A stretch of DNA of 63,452 nucleotides, taken from the NCBI RefSeq assembly GCF_001310955.1, contig NZ_BAZX01000025.1, forward strand, positions 1 through 63,452, written 5' to 3'. The position numbers and the translations under genes were made by a program. The DNA is from Marinifilum fragile JCM 15579. Lineage in GTDB: Bacteria > Bacteroidota > Bacteroidia > Bacteroidales > Marinifilaceae. Shown here in pieces: positions 8,338 to 17,849 of this stretch. The notes under the pieces were generated by a model. It was not told the DNA's origin and did not search any database. It was given only the letters and a program-made list of their open reading frames with translations. Positions within the stretch are counted from its first letter, which is position 1. Each line of letters starts with the position of its first letter.

Positions 8338-8673
8338 ATGGATTACAAAAAAACAAATGCAGCAAGTTCTACAGTTACTCGCAATATGAACGAATTGAGC
8401 AAAGAAGTGGGTAATGTTTATGAATCTGTAATGATCATGGCAAAAAGATCAAATCAGATTGCTGTTGAGCTGAAAAGTGAGCTGAATAAGAAATTGCAGG
8501 AATTTGCTTCTTATACAGATAACTTGGAAGAGGTATTTGAAAACCGTGAACAAATTGAAATCTCGAAATACTATGAGAGATTACCAAAACCTACATTGAT
8601 TGCGGTTGAGGAATTCATTAATGGAGAAATCTATTACAGAAATCCTTCTAAAGAGCAAAAATCAGAAGACTAA
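8338..8673 (+). CDS. rpoZ: RNA polymerase omega subunit, Bacteroidota type
   Basis: A 111-aa protein of the RpoZ/Rpb6 family. Omega binds the beta-prime subunit and helps assemble RNA polymerase. The family core is the segment VYESVMIMAKRSNQIA followed by a helical stretch; the C-terminal part (NREQIEISKYYERLPKPT) is typical of Bacteroidota omega subunits. It lies 23 bases after bamD and is followed by a strong terminator, so it is the last gene of a bamD-rpoZ transcript. The position between bamD and coaBC is the usual one in this phylum and supports the call. Confidence 0.85.
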   Translation: MDYKKTNAASSTVTRNMNELSKEVGNVYESVMIMAKRSNQIAVELKSELNKKLQEFASYTDNLEEVFENREQIEISKYYERLPKPTLIAVEEFINGEIYYRNPSKEQKSED

Positions 8674-8689
8674 TTAGTAATAATGGTCA

Positions 8690-8720
8690 AGTTCCCTTTT
8701 GAATAAAAAGGGAACTTTTT
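8690..8720 (+). terminator. Terminator after bamD-rpoZ
   Basis: Perfect 11-bp stem AGTTCCCTTTT/AAAAGGGAACT (8690-8700 with 8706-8716) and a T-run. It separates bamD-rpoZ from coaBC. Confidence 0.9.
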
Positions 8721-8738
8721 ATTTTTTAGAAATAGTTT

Positions 8739-9943
8739 ATGTTAAAGGATAAAAATATAATTTTAGGTATTACTGCAAGTATTGCAGCATATAAAGCTGC
8801 CACATTGGTTCGTTTACTTGTAAAGGAGGGGGCTAATGTCAAGGTGATCATGACTCCATATGCGAAAGAGTTCATCTCACCAGTAACCATGGCTACTTTA
8901 TCTAAGAATACGGTATTGTCTGATTTTTTTAAGCATGATGATGGCTCGTGGAATAGTCATGTTGATTTGGGGCTTTGGGCGGATGTGATGGTGATTGCAC
9001 CTACTACTGCAAATACAATGGCTAAAATGGCACATGGCATTTGTGATAACTTACTTCTTACAACTTATTTGTCTGCCAAATGTCCTGTTGTTCATGCTCC
9101 TGCTATGGATTTGGATATGTTTAAACATCCAGCAACCCTACGTAATATGGATATTCTTAGATCATATGGCGATACATTTATTGAGCCATCAAGTGGAGAA
9201 TTGGCAAGTGGATTGTATGGAAAAGGAAGAATGGAAGAGCCTGAAATTATTGTTCAGAAATTAAGTCAATTTCTGGAAGATAAAAAAAAAAGCTAAGTGA
9301 TAAAAAGATATTAATCACTACCGGCCCTACTTACGAGAAAATTGATCCAGTTAGGTTCATTGGTAATTTCTCATCAGGGAAAATGGGCTTTGCCATTGCC
9401 GAAGAACTTGCTGAGAACGGCGCAAATGTCGTTTTGGTGAGTGGGCCAACTGCTTTAAAAACAAAGCATCCAAATATCAAAAGAATTGATGTTATTACTG
9501 CAGAGGAGATGTATCAGGCATCAATTAGCAATTATCCCGATTGCAATGGTGGGATTATGACGGCAGCAGTAGCCGATTTTACTCCGCTAAATCCTGAAGA
9601 TAGAAAAGTGAAACGTGGAAAAGAGAACTATTCTATCGAACTAACACCTACCAAAGATATTGCTGCATCTTTAGGAAAAATCAAAACTAAAGATCAATTT
9701 CTTATTGGTTTTGCACTTGAAACCAACGATGAGGAATTTAATGCAAAATTAAAACTGGAAAAGAAGAATTTAGATTTTATTGTGCTCAACTCTTTAAATG
9801 ATACAGGAGCAGGTTTTCAGCATGATACGAATAAAATTTCGATTATCGACAGCAATGGTTCAACCAAAAAATTTGAATTAAAGCCTAAAGCAGAAGTTGC
9901 CAAAGATATCTTGGCGGAATTAATTCAGTTTTATGAGAAATAA
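8739..9943 (+). CDS. coaBC: CoaBC bifunctional phosphopantothenoylcysteine synthetase/decarboxylase, frameshifted as read
   Basis: Two-domain coenzyme A enzyme. The N-terminal flavoprotein domain (ITASIAAYKAATLVRLL, then APAMD) decarboxylates phosphopantothenoylcysteine. The C-terminal domain (ITTGPTYEKIDPVRFIGNFS, then ELTPTKDI and GFALETND) makes that intermediate from phosphopantothenate and cysteine. The frame breaks in a run of ten A at 9282-9291; an eleventh A gives EDKKKKLSDKKILITTGPT and joins the two domains into about 401 aa. As CoA synthesis is essential, either the read is one A short or the cell tolerates or uses slippage on the A-run. Start ATG at 8739. It has its own start just after the rpoZ terminator. 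Confidence 0.9.
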
Positions 9944-10001
9944 GTTGGCATCTGTTTCGTTATAATTTTTAACTTTAGCTGTGAACTTTTGATATATAAC
10001 T

Positions 10002-10901
10002 ATGCGCAAATTCTTCCTAGTATTATTTATTACACTGTTTTCAATTCCTCTGTTTTCGCAAGAATTCAGATGTAATGTTCAAGTGGTAAGTCAGAAAATT
10101 CAAGGTACCAATAAGCAGGTGTTTAGAACCATGCAAACGGCTATTAACGAGTTTATGAATGCCCGAAGATGGACAAATCATGTTTACAGTTACGATGAGA
10201 GAATTGAATGTACTTTCATGTTCAATTTGACTGAACAAATTTCGGCAGATGAATTTCGTGGTAGTTTACAGGTTCAAGCAAGCAGACCCGTTTATAACTC
10301 TTCCTATAATACAGTGATGCTAAATTTTAAAGACGACGATGTCCAGTTTAAGTATGTTGAGTATCAGACTCTGGATTTTAACGAAACAGTTACGCCATCC
10401 GAATTAACAGGTCTTTTGGCTTACTATGCCTATCTTATTTTAGGTTTGGATTACGATACATTTGCAATGGATGGAGGGGCACCATATTTTGCTAAAGCGG
10501 AGACCATCGTAGGTAAAATGCAGAATTCAAATACTACAGGTTGGAAAGCATATGAAAGTAGGGATAATAGATATTGGTTAATTGAGAACATCCTTAACAA
10601 TGCATACAGCCCGGTTCGTGAATGTTTGTATCGATACCACAGGTTGGGTTTAGATCGTATGTCTGATCACTTGACCGAAGCGAGAGCGGAAATTGCAGAA
10701 AGTTTAAGACTGCTGCAAAAAGCATATCGAGCAAAACCAGGAGCCTTTATTCTAACCATATTTTTCGATGCTAAGGCTGACGAACTGGTAAATATCTTTA
10801 GTGAATCATTTACTGATGAGAAAAAAAGGGTCTATAATATTCTTAGTGAAATAGATCCGGCTAATATTAAAAAGTACAAAAAAATTATAGGACAAAAATA
10901 G
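10002..10901 (+). CDS. DUF4835 family secreted protein (PorD-like)
   Basis: A 299-aa exported protein with a signal peptide (MRKFFLVLFITLFSIPLFSQ, cleavage likely after SQ). The mature part begins with the typical FRCNVQVVSQKIQGTN segment of the DUF4835 family, which is found almost only in Bacteroidota, next to coaBC and recN as here. From memory, some annotations call this family PorD, a periplasmic type IX secretion accessory; I cannot show that from this sequence. The C-terminal helices (AEIAESLRLLQKAYRAKPGA) end before a possible recN promoter. A weak -7 box TAACTTTA lies at 9970-9977. Confidence 0.8.
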   Translation: MRKFFLVLFITLFSIPLFSQEFRCNVQVVSQKIQGTNKQVFRTMQTAINEFMNARRWTNHVYSYDERIECTFMFNLTEQISADEFRGSLQVQASRPVYNSSYNTVMLNFKDDDVQFKYVEYQTLDFNETVTPSELTGLLAYYAYLILGLDYDTFAMDGGAPYFAKAETIVGKMQNSNTTGWKAYESRDNRYWLIENILNNAYSPVRECLYRYHRLGLDRMSDHLTEARAEIAESLRLLQKAYRAKPGAFILTIFFDAKADELVNIFSESFTDEKKRVYNILSEIDPANIKKYKKIIGQK

Positions 10902-10909
10902 GCGAGGAT

Positions 10910-10942
10910 TTTGATTTGGTTTTTCTCTATTCCTTATTTTTG
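10910..10942 (+). promoter_or_regulatory. Promoter of recN
   Basis: TTTG (10910-10913), a 21-bp spacer and TATTTTTG (10935-10942) match the Bacteroidota consensus. The leader would be about 25 nt before the ATG at 10970. Confidence 0.65.
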
Positions 10943-10969
10943 CTGCAAATAATAATTTAGTTTGAGACT

Positions 10970-12625
10970 ATGCTTCAATCAATATCTATACAAAACTATG
11001 CTTTAATTAATCAGCTGGAAATTGATTTCTCGGATGGTTTTTCTGTAATAACTGGGGAAACGGGATCGGGAAAATCCATTTTGCTTGGCGCTTTATCTTT
11101 GGTATTAGGTCAAAGATCCGAAGGAAATGTACTAAAGGATAAAGAGAAGAAGTGTGTTATTGAATGCTCATTCTATATTGAAAAGTACAACTTGCAAGAG
11201 TTTTTCGAAAAGAATGAATTGGATTACGAAAAAGAGGCCATTGTTCGCCGTGAGATTTTGCCTAGTGGGAAAACACGTGCTTTTGTAAATGATACTCCTG
11301 TAAGCTTGAAAACTTTGAAGGAGCTAGGAGTGTGTTTGGTAGATATACACAGTCAGAACCAAAATCTTGTTTTAGGAAGTTTTGAATATCAGGTAGGTAT
11401 TGTTGATACCTATGCTCAGAATGCAGCGCTACTTGCAAAATATCAGTTATCCTTCAAGAAATATCAAGATCTAAAGAAAGAGCTGAAAAATCAGGAAGAG
11501 ATAGCTGCTAAGGAAAAGGCTGATCTGGATTACTTTCAATTTCAATTGGAGCAGCTCAACGAGGCCAATCTTGTTGAAGGGGAGCAGAAAGATATGGAGG
11601 AGGAGTTAGAAACTCTAAATCATGCTGAGGAAATAAAATCAGGCCTGTATCAGGCATATGGCTTTTTGTCGGAAGGTGAATCATCTGTGATTTCTCAAAT
11701 AAAGGAAGCCAGAAGTGCAATTTCTAAAATTCAAGGAGTATTTACTGAGGCAGATTCTTATTTTGAAAGATTGGATAGTTCATTGATAGAATTGCAAGAT
11801 CTGTCTCAAGAGTTGGACCGAAGTAATGAATTGGTGGAATTCGATAACGGGAGAATCGACTTTTTGAACCAACGTTTGGATACAATTTACTCTTTGCAAC
11901 AAAAACATCGTGTCGATTCTGTAGAAGAATTGATGCAAATTAGAGATGACCTGGAAGGAAAAGTTGGGAAAATTGAATCAAGCGATGAATTAATTGAAGA
12001 TTTGAAGGAACAATTGACAGCGCAAAAAATAGAATTGCAGAAAGCTGCTGATAATCTATCAAATAGCAGGAATAAAGTGATTCCAAAAATGGAAAAAACG
12101 ATTGTCAGCCAGCTTGTATTACTCGGAATTCCTAACGCTAATTTTAGAGTGCAAATTAGCAATAGCGAAGAATTTCAGCAATTAGGAGCCGATAAAGTGA
12201 CCTTTTTGTTTAGTGCCAATAAGAATGGTAGTTTAGAGGAAGTACAGCGAGTTGCTTCGGGAGGGGAGTTATCTCGATTGATGTTGAGTATTAAGTATTT
12301 GATCTCTTCTTCAACAGCTTTGCCTTCTATTGTTTTCGATGAAATTGATACAGGTGTATCGGGTGAAATTGCCGACAAAATGGGCTCAATGATGAATCAA
12401 ATGGCGGAAAATATTCAGGTAATAAGCATCACACACCTGCCTCAAATAGCTGGAAAAGGAAAATATCATTACAAGGTTTATAAAGCCGACGATGAGCACG
12501 AAACCTATTCAAATATTGTACTTCTGGATAAACAAAGCCGTATAGAAGAGCTAGCCAAGATGCTAAGTGGAACAGATCTTACAAAAGCGGCGTTGGAAAA
12601 TGCTAAAGTGCTATTAAATAGCTAG
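10970..12625 (+). CDS. recN: DNA repair protein RecN
   Basis: A 551-aa SMC-like ATPase for double-strand break repair. The Walker A motif GETGSGKS is at residues 29-36; a long coiled-coil arm spans roughly residues 150-380, rich in Glu, Lys and Leu. The signature segment VASGGELSRLMLSIKYL and the Walker B FDEIDTGVSGE close the C-terminal half-domain, followed by ISITHLPQIA. Length equals that of typical RecN. It has its own promoter and ends the conserved bamD-to-recN block. Confidence 0.95.
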   Translation: MLQSISIQNYALINQLEIDFSDGFSVITGETGSGKSILLGALSLVLGQRSEGNVLKDKEKKCVIECSFYIEKYNLQEFFEKNELDYEKEAIVRREILPSGKTRAFVNDTPVSLKTLKELGVCLVDIHSQNQNLVLGSFEYQVGIVDTYAQNAALLAKYQLSFKKYQDLKKELKNQEEIAAKEKADLDYFQFQLEQLNEANLVEGEQKDMEEELETLNHAEEIKSGLYQAYGFLSEGESSVISQIKEARSAISKIQGVFTEADSYFERLDSSLIELQDLSQELDRSNELVEFDNGRIDFLNQRLDTIYSLQQKHRVDSVEELMQIRDDLEGKVGKIESSDELIEDLKEQLTAQKIELQKAADNLSNSRNKVIPKMEKTIVSQLVLLGIPNANFRVQISNSEEFQQLGADKVTFLFSANKNGSLEEVQRVASGGELSRLMLSIKYLISSSTALPSIVFDEIDTGVSGEIADKMGSMMNQMAENIQVISITHLPQIAGKGKYHYKVYKADDEHETYSNIVLLDKQSRIEELAKMLSGTDLTKAALENAKVLLNS

Positions 12626-12742
12626 ATATTCAATTGAGATTTTAATTAAAGAATTTATTCAGTCTTAATTAATAGGCTTGTTTAGAATCATTATAAGAAT
12701 TAATGGTTATCTTTACACCCTGAAAATTGAAAATTTCAAGTT

Positions 12743-13582
12743 ATGTCGTATAATTTATTAAAAGGAAAAAAGGGGATTATTTTCGGGGCATTGAATGAAA
12801 TGTCGATTGCCTGGAAAGTTGCAGAATTAGCTGTAGAAGAAGGTGCAGAAATCGTCTTGACCAACACACCTGTATCAATTCGTATGGGAACCATCGATGA
12901 ATTGGCTAAAAAATGCAATGCAAAGGTAATTCCTGCCGATGCAACCAACCCTAAGGATTTGGATGAATTGTTTACCAAATCAATGGAAGTGTTGGGAGGA
13001 AGAGTGGATTTCGTATTACACTCTATCGGTATGTCTCCAAATGTTCGTAAGGGACACGCTTACGATGACTTAAATTATGAATACCTTAAGAAAACTTTAG
13101 ATGTTTCAGCAACATCATTTCACAAAGTATTGCAATCAGCTAAAAAGCTAGATGCAATTAACGAATGGGGATCAGTAGTTGCTCTCTCATACGCAGCAGC
13201 ACAAAGAACTATGTATGAGTATAACGATATGGCAGATGCGAAAGCAATGCTAGAATCAATCGCTCGTAGTTTTGGTTACATATATGGTCGTGAAAAACGC
13301 GTTCGTGTGAATACGATTTCTCAGTCACCAACAGTTACAACTGCAGGTAGTGGTGTAAAAGGATTCGATTCATTGATTGATTTCTCAGAAAGAATGTCTC
13401 CACTTGGTAATGCAGATGCTCAAGAGTGCGCTAACTACTGTATTACTTTGTTCTCTGATTTGACAAGGAAAGTAACCATGCAGAATCTGTTCCATGATGG
13501 AGGATTTTCTAGTATGGGTATGAGTTACAGAGCCATGAGCCAATACAACAAGAGTTTTAAAACTTGCGAAGATTGCGAGTAA
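12743..13582 (+). CDS. fabI: Enoyl-[acyl-carrier-protein] reductase FabI
   Basis: A 279-aa short-chain dehydrogenase-like enzyme that performs the last reduction of each fatty acid elongation cycle with NAD(P)H. The divergent nucleotide motif GALNEMSIAWKVA near residue 15 is typical of FabI (usually GxxNxxSIAW). The catalytic Tyr and Lys lie in MYEYNDMADAKAMLES, with the FabI spacing rather than the YxxxK of classical SDRs. It stands alone between recN and cysD, with a possible -7 box TATCTTTA at 12708-12715 and a strong terminator after it. Confidence 0.93.
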   Translation: MSYNLLKGKKGIIFGALNEMSIAWKVAELAVEEGAEIVLTNTPVSIRMGTIDELAKKCNAKVIPADATNPKDLDELFTKSMEVLGGRVDFVLHSIGMSPNVRKGHAYDDLNYEYLKKTLDVSATSFHKVLQSAKKLDAINEWGSVVALSYAAAQRTMYEYNDMADAKAMLESIARSFGYIYGREKRVRVNTISQSPTVTTAGSGVKGFDSLIDFSERMSPLGNADAQECANYCITLFSDLTRKVTMQNLFHDGGFSSMGMSYRAMSQYNKSFKTCEDCE

Positions 13583-13603
13583 CAACAATATTAGAATTGT
13601 TTT

Positions 13604-13635
13604 AAAATCCGAGTTGTAAAACTCGGATTTTTTTT
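13604..13635 (+). terminator. Terminator of fabI
   Basis: Stem AAAATCCGAGT/ACTCGGATTTT (13604-13631) followed by T residues. Confidence 0.9.
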
Positions 13636-13691
13636 GCTCTAATGGGGAACTATATAGGTTGATTAGATTTTTTAAATCTAGTGATAATATG

Positions 13692-13902
13692 TACATTTGC
13701 CTTTAATTTTCTGAAGCTTGGTAAAGTTTTAAGGAAATACTGTTTTGATAGCCCAATAATAGATTAAAGCCGTTGCTAATGAAATTATTGATGTAGAGAT
13801 TTTTCAAGAGTGTTAATACTCTTGTGGATATGTGAAGAGAGACTTGAACGGACTTAATAAAACCCATTGGGTAAGAAGAGAAGTAAATAAAATTATTTTC
13901 GA
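13692..13902 (+). promoter_or_regulatory. Predicted promoter and long leader of cysDN with a hairpin
   Basis: TACATTTG at 13692-13699 is a perfect -7 box, without a clear -33 box. Transcription from it would give a leader of about 200 nt before cysD. The leader contains a perfect 7-bp inverted repeat CAAGAGT/ACTCTTG around GTTAAT (13805-13824). I do not recognise a known riboswitch; the hairpin has no T-tract, so it is not an ordinary terminator. Confidence 0.4.
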
Positions 13903-14808
13903 ATGAAGGAATACAATATTAATCATTTAAGAGAACTTGAAGCGGAATCTATTTTCGTAATTCGTGAGGTTGCTGCTCAATTTGAAAATCCTGTGATGTT
14001 ATTCTCAGGAGGAAAAGATTCCATCGTAATGTTTCACTTGGCACGTAAAGCATTTGCTCCAGCAAAAGTTCCATTTGCTTTAATGCATATCGATACAGGT
14101 CATAACTTTCCAGAAACTATTCAGTTTCGTGATGAATTGATGGATGAAACAGGAACTCGTTTAATCGTTCGCTATGTTCAAGATTCAATTGATCAAGGAA
14201 AAGTAGTGGAAGAAACAGGTTTTGATGCAAGTAGAAATAAATTGCAAACTGTTACTCTTCTTGATGGGATTGAAGATTTACAAGTAGATTGTGCTATGGG
14301 TGGAGGTCGTCGAGACGAGGAAAAAGCCAGAGCAAAAGAGCGTTTCTTTTCACATCGCGATGAATTTGGGCAATGGGATCCTAAAAACCAACGTCCTGAA
14401 TTATGGAACCTGTTCAACGGCAAGAAGCACATGGGAGAGCACTTTAGAGTATTTCCTATTTCGAACTGGACAGAAATGGATGTATGGCAATATATCTATC
14501 TGGAAAATATTAAAATACCAAATATTTACTTCTCTCACGAACGTGAGGTATTTGTTCGTAATGGTAACCTATTGTCAGTTTCAGATTTTATTCCAATGCG
14601 TGATACCGAAACTGTTGAGAAAAGAATTGTTCGCTTTAGAACCATTGGTGATGCAACATGTACAGGTGCAGTAGAATCAGAAGCGAATAGTTTGGAAGAT
14701 ATTATTGAAGAAGTAGCAGCATCTAGAACTACCGAGCGAGGAACTCGTCATGATGACAAACGTTCTGAAGCAGCAATGGAAGATCGCAAAAAAGAAGGTT
14801 ATTTCTAA
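13903..14808 (+). CDS. cysD: Sulfate adenylyltransferase subunit 2
   Basis: A 301-aa ATP pyrophosphatase-family subunit that forms adenosine 5'-phosphosulfate from sulfate and ATP. The PP-loop SGGKDS is at residues 35-40, followed by MHIDTGHNFPET and the family-typical GGGRRDEEKARAKER segment. The C-terminus (RHDDKRSEAAMEDRKKEGYF) is the usual CysD ending. cysN follows 64 bases downstream. It catalyses the first step of sulfate assimilation; no APS kinase or APS reductase gene is next to it in this window. Confidence 0.96.
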   Translation: MKEYNINHLRELEAESIFVIREVAAQFENPVMLFSGGKDSIVMFHLARKAFAPAKVPFALMHIDTGHNFPETIQFRDELMDETGTRLIVRYVQDSIDQGKVVEETGFDASRNKLQTVTLLDGIEDLQVDCAMGGGRRDEEKARAKERFFSHRDEFGQWDPKNQRPELWNLFNGKKHMGEHFRVFPISNWTEMDVWQYIYLENIKIPNIYFSHEREVFVRNGNLLSVSDFIPMRDTETVEKRIVRFRTIGDATCTGAVESEANSLEDIIEEVAASRTTERGTRHDDKRSEAAMEDRKKEGYF

Positions 14809-14872
14809 ACAGATAAGTTAATAGTTTTAAGCTTGAGGTTAACTCCAAAAGCTAACAGCTAAAAATATAGAT

Positions 14873-16144
14873 ATGTCAGATAAAACATCAGGATATTTAG
14901 ATATGGAGCTTTTGCGATTCACTACCGCAGGTAGTGTAGATGATGGTAAAAGTACTCTTATCGGAAGATTATTATACGATAGTAAAGCCATTTTCGAAGA
15001 TCAAATGGAAGCTATCGAAATCAGTAGTCAAAAAAGAGGTGACGAGGAAGTTGATTTAGCCTTGTTAACCGATGGATTAAGAGCAGAACGTGAGCAAGGG
15101 ATTACAATTGACGTTGCTTACAGATATTTTGCTACTCCAAAGCGTAAGTTTATTATTGCGGATACTCCAGGTCATATTCAGTATACCAGAAACATGGTAA
15201 CTGGGGCATCTACAGCTAATGCTGCTTTAATTTTGGTGGATTCAAGAAATGGTGTAATTGAGCAAACTTTGCGTCATTCATATATTGCGAACCTTCTGCA
15301 AATCCCTCACATTATTGTTTGTATCAATAAAATGGATTTGGTTGATTATTCAGAAGAAGTTTACAACAAAATCAAGGAAGATTACAAGAGGGTTGCTGAG
15401 AAATTGAATATTGAGGATGTCCGTTTCATTCCAATTTCAGCAAAATTTGGAGATAATGTTGTAGATGCGTCTGAATATATGGATTGGTACCAAGGATCTA
15501 CTTTGTTAAATCTATTGGAGACAATCGAAATTGTTGATGATAGAAACCACCAAGATGCAAGATTCCCTGTACAATATGTAATTCGTCCTCAGTCTGATAA
15601 ATATCATGATTACAGAGGTTATGCCGGTCGTGTTGCCAGTGGTGTTTTCCGCCCAGGTGATAAGGTAAAGGTATTACCTTCAGGACTAGAATCGACTGTA
15701 AAATCAATTGATACTTTCGACGGAGAGTTGGACATGGCATTTCCACCACAATCCGTAACAATTAATTTAACCGATGATATTGATGTATCAAGAGGTGATA
15801 TGATTGTTTCTATAGAGAATTCTCCAAAGGTAGAGCAGGAAATTGATGCTATGATTTGTTGGATGAACGAGCGTGCTATGATGCCACGTGGCAAGTACAC
15901 AATCAAACATACCTCAAATGAGGCTCGTTGTATGGTTCGCGACGTAAAATTCAAGGTTAATGTAAATACTTTGGAAGAGGTTACAGATGATAAGCTAGTA
16001 GGATTGAATGATATTGCATGTATTACTTTCAAATCTGCTAAACCACTATTTGTGGACCCATACAAAGAAAACAGAATTACTGGTAGTTTTATCATGATTG
16101 ATGAAGGAACCAATGAAACTGTAGCTGCAGGTATGATTTTGTAA
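14873..16144 (+). CDS. cysN: Sulfate adenylyltransferase subunit 1 (GTPase)
   Basis: A 423-aa elongation-factor-like GTPase that couples GTP hydrolysis to APS formation by CysD. The P-loop GSVDDGKST lies near residue 21, the switch segment ADTPGHIQYTRNM near residue 97, and the guanine motif NKMDLVDY further on; beta-barrel domains 2 and 3 follow. There is no fused CysC (APS kinase) domain, unlike many proteobacterial CysNC proteins; the protein stops after DEGTNETVAAGMIL. It is the second gene of the cysDN operon and is followed by a terminator. Confidence 0.96.
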   Translation: MSDKTSGYLDMELLRFTTAGSVDDGKSTLIGRLLYDSKAIFEDQMEAIEISSQKRGDEEVDLALLTDGLRAEREQGITIDVAYRYFATPKRKFIIADTPGHIQYTRNMVTGASTANAALILVDSRNGVIEQTLRHSYIANLLQIPHIIVCINKMDLVDYSEEVYNKIKEDYKRVAEKLNIEDVRFIPISAKFGDNVVDASEYMDWYQGSTLLNLLETIEIVDDRNHQDARFPVQYVIRPQSDKYHDYRGYAGRVASGVFRPGDKVKVLPSGLESTVKSIDTFDGELDMAFPPQSVTINLTDDIDVSRGDMIVSIENSPKVEQEIDAMICWMNERAMMPRGKYTIKHTSNEARCMVRDVKFKVNVNTLEEVTDDKLVGLNDIACITFKSAKPLFVDPYKENRITGSFIMIDEGTNETVAAGMIL

Positions 16145-16166
16145 GCATTCAAAATTTAAATATATG

Positions 16167-16198
16167 AAGCTGATATCTAATGGGTATCAGCTTTTTTT
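16167..16198 (+). terminator. Terminator of cysDN
   Basis: Stem AAGCTGATA/TATCAGCTT (16167-16193) with a T-run. Confidence 0.88.
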
Positions 16199-16204
16199 AT
16201 GCAT

Positions 16205-16231
16205 AAAAAAAGGTGGCTTTATGCCACCTTT
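16205..16231 (-). terminator. Terminator of the FadL-type porin gene
   Basis: Stem AAAGGTGGC/GCCACCTTT (16209-16231); the A-run on the left forms the T-tract on the minus strand. Confidence 0.88.
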
Positions 16232-16251
16232 ATCTTGTAGTAGTGTCAGGA

Positions 16252-17742
16252 TTAAAACTTAAATCCAAAAGTAACTTTTACTTCATGTTTTTTATTATTC
16301 TCTTTAATTTGATCAGAAGCGAAATCAGGAGTAGAGTAGTATACAAACTGATTTTCTACATCGGCATAGCTATAAGCTAAATCCATAAAAAAGTTGTTTT
16401 GTTTGAAACCAAGACCCCCTGAAAACATGTCAAACCCATCATCAGCGCCTGAAACTTTAAAAGAGTTACCCATTTTTGCATATCCGGCACGTAGGCTTAA
16501 GTTAGGTGTTGCACGAAACTCTAAACCAGTTCGTAAATTGCCTGTGCTTTGGTAACTGGCTTTAATAATATCATTGGTGTCAGGATTTTCAGGTGTACCA
16601 TTGAAATCATCTCCATCATCTCCATTGTAGAATTTTGCCTTTGAATAATCAATTAGTTCATAGTCTGCACTTAATATAAGTCTCTTCTTCAAAACCAGTG
16701 CTGCACTGAATGTTGCTTTTAATGGAGTTCTAAACTTATAAGAGTATTTACCTTGAGGCGATTGTGAGTAATAACTGGAATAACCATTTTCATCAGCCGT
16801 ATTAAAGTTCGAAGCCATTGAACTATGGTAATCTTCATCAAAAGAATAGAAGGTAGGTGTATGAATAGAAGCTCCTAAACGAAGCCATTGTTCAGGCTTG
16901 TAAATCATACCTAGTTTAAAATTAGCACCTACACCTGATGACTTATAGTATTCTTCAAAAGAATAATCGTTAAAATCTGAATCGCTATTTGACAAAATAC
17001 TTTCTGAAAATACTTTTGTTGATTTATAGTAAATGGATTGAATTCCCAATGAACCTCCAATGTAAAATTTGTGATTGTAATTGGCAGCAAAAGCCATAAG
17101 AAATTCGCCTGCATATCCTTTTTCATCAATGGTTTGTGCTTGATTCAATATTTCATCGGTAATCGCAATATACTGATTATTACTACCGCTAATTGTATCA
17201 ATTAAATATGTATCGTAAGCTAAAAACTCTCTAAACGAATTTAAAGAATTGGGATGTCTGCCGTTCGAATTGTTGACCATTACGTCTAACAGTGAAGTTG
17301 GAGCTTCGGGTGCATTTGATCTAGCATTTTTCCTAAAAGTGTTCAATTTATTGTATCCAATTGCAAAGTTGAAGTTTTTCCAGCCTCCTTCTGATTCAAT
17401 TCTAGGCTTGTTTGTTGATACATAACCTATATTTGAAATGCCAAGTGAATATTTATCTTCGTTTAAACTTGTTTTGGCTTGAATATTTAAGCTTTTAGTA
17501 TCAGTATAATTAAAATTTGAAGAAAAGCTAAGTTCTGAAGTTCGGTAGACTGCTAATCCTGCTGGATTAATAGCTATACCAGTAAAGTCTCCGCCTAAGG
17601 CTCCAAAAGCTCCACCCATTGCAGCAGACCTTGCTGTGCCATTAAAATATTGCTTTGAGTAACGTAATGCATCATCGGCTGTTTGACCATAGGTAACTCC
17701 TGCAATGATTATAAATGAGATAAGAATATATATTCGTTTCAT
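16252..17742 (-). CDS. Outer membrane transport protein, OmpP1/FadL/TodX family
   Basis: A 496-aa beta-barrel protein with a signal peptide (MKRIYILISFIIIAGVTYGQ). The mature N-terminus ALRYSKQYFNGTARSAAMGG followed by AFGALGGDFTGIAINPAGLA matches the hatch region of the OmpP1/FadL family, and alternating aromatic beta strands run to the terminal Phe (KVTFGFKF). FadL-like channels let hydrophobic compounds through the outer membrane by lateral diffusion; the substrate here is unknown. It has its own terminator; the lipoprotein gene upstream ends 107 bases before the start codon, so the two may share a message. Confidence 0.87.
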   Translation of the reverse strand: MKRIYILISFIIIAGVTYGQTADDALRYSKQYFNGTARSAAMGGAFGALGGDFTGIAINPAGLAVYRTSELSFSSNFNYTDTKSLNIQAKTSLNEDKYSLGISNIGYVSTNKPRIESEGGWKNFNFAIGYNKLNTFRKNARSNAPEAPTSLLDVMVNNSNGRHPNSLNSFREFLAYDTYLIDTISGSNNQYIAITDEILNQAQTIDEKGYAGEFLMAFAANYNHKFYIGGSLGIQSIYYKSTKVFSESILSNSDSDFNDYSFEEYYKSSGVGANFKLGMIYKPEQWLRLGASIHTPTFYSFDEDYHSSMASNFNTADENGYSSYYSQSPQGKYSYKFRTPLKATFSAALVLKKRLILSADYELIDYSKAKFYNGDDGDDFNGTPENPDTNDIIKASYQSTGNLRTGLEFRATPNLSLRAGYAKMGNSFKVSGADDGFDMFSGGLGFKQNNFFMDLAYSYADVENQFVYYSTPDFASDQIKENNKKHEVKVTFGFKF

Positions 17743-17849
17743 AATTTTAGGTTTTAATATTAGAACCCATATGGGAAAATATGTACTAATTAAATTAGAG
17801 TTGTTTTATTAGTATGGGGAAACTGGAGGATTGTTTCCCCATACTATTT

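Noticed and set aside
12743..13582. Ordinary short-chain dehydrogenase
   Set aside because: The SIAW motif and wider Tyr-to-Lys spacing mark it as FabI.
13583..13902. Known sulfur riboswitch (SAM type) before cysD
   Set aside because: The hairpin and surrounding bases do not show the multi-helix core of any SAM riboswitch I can recall.
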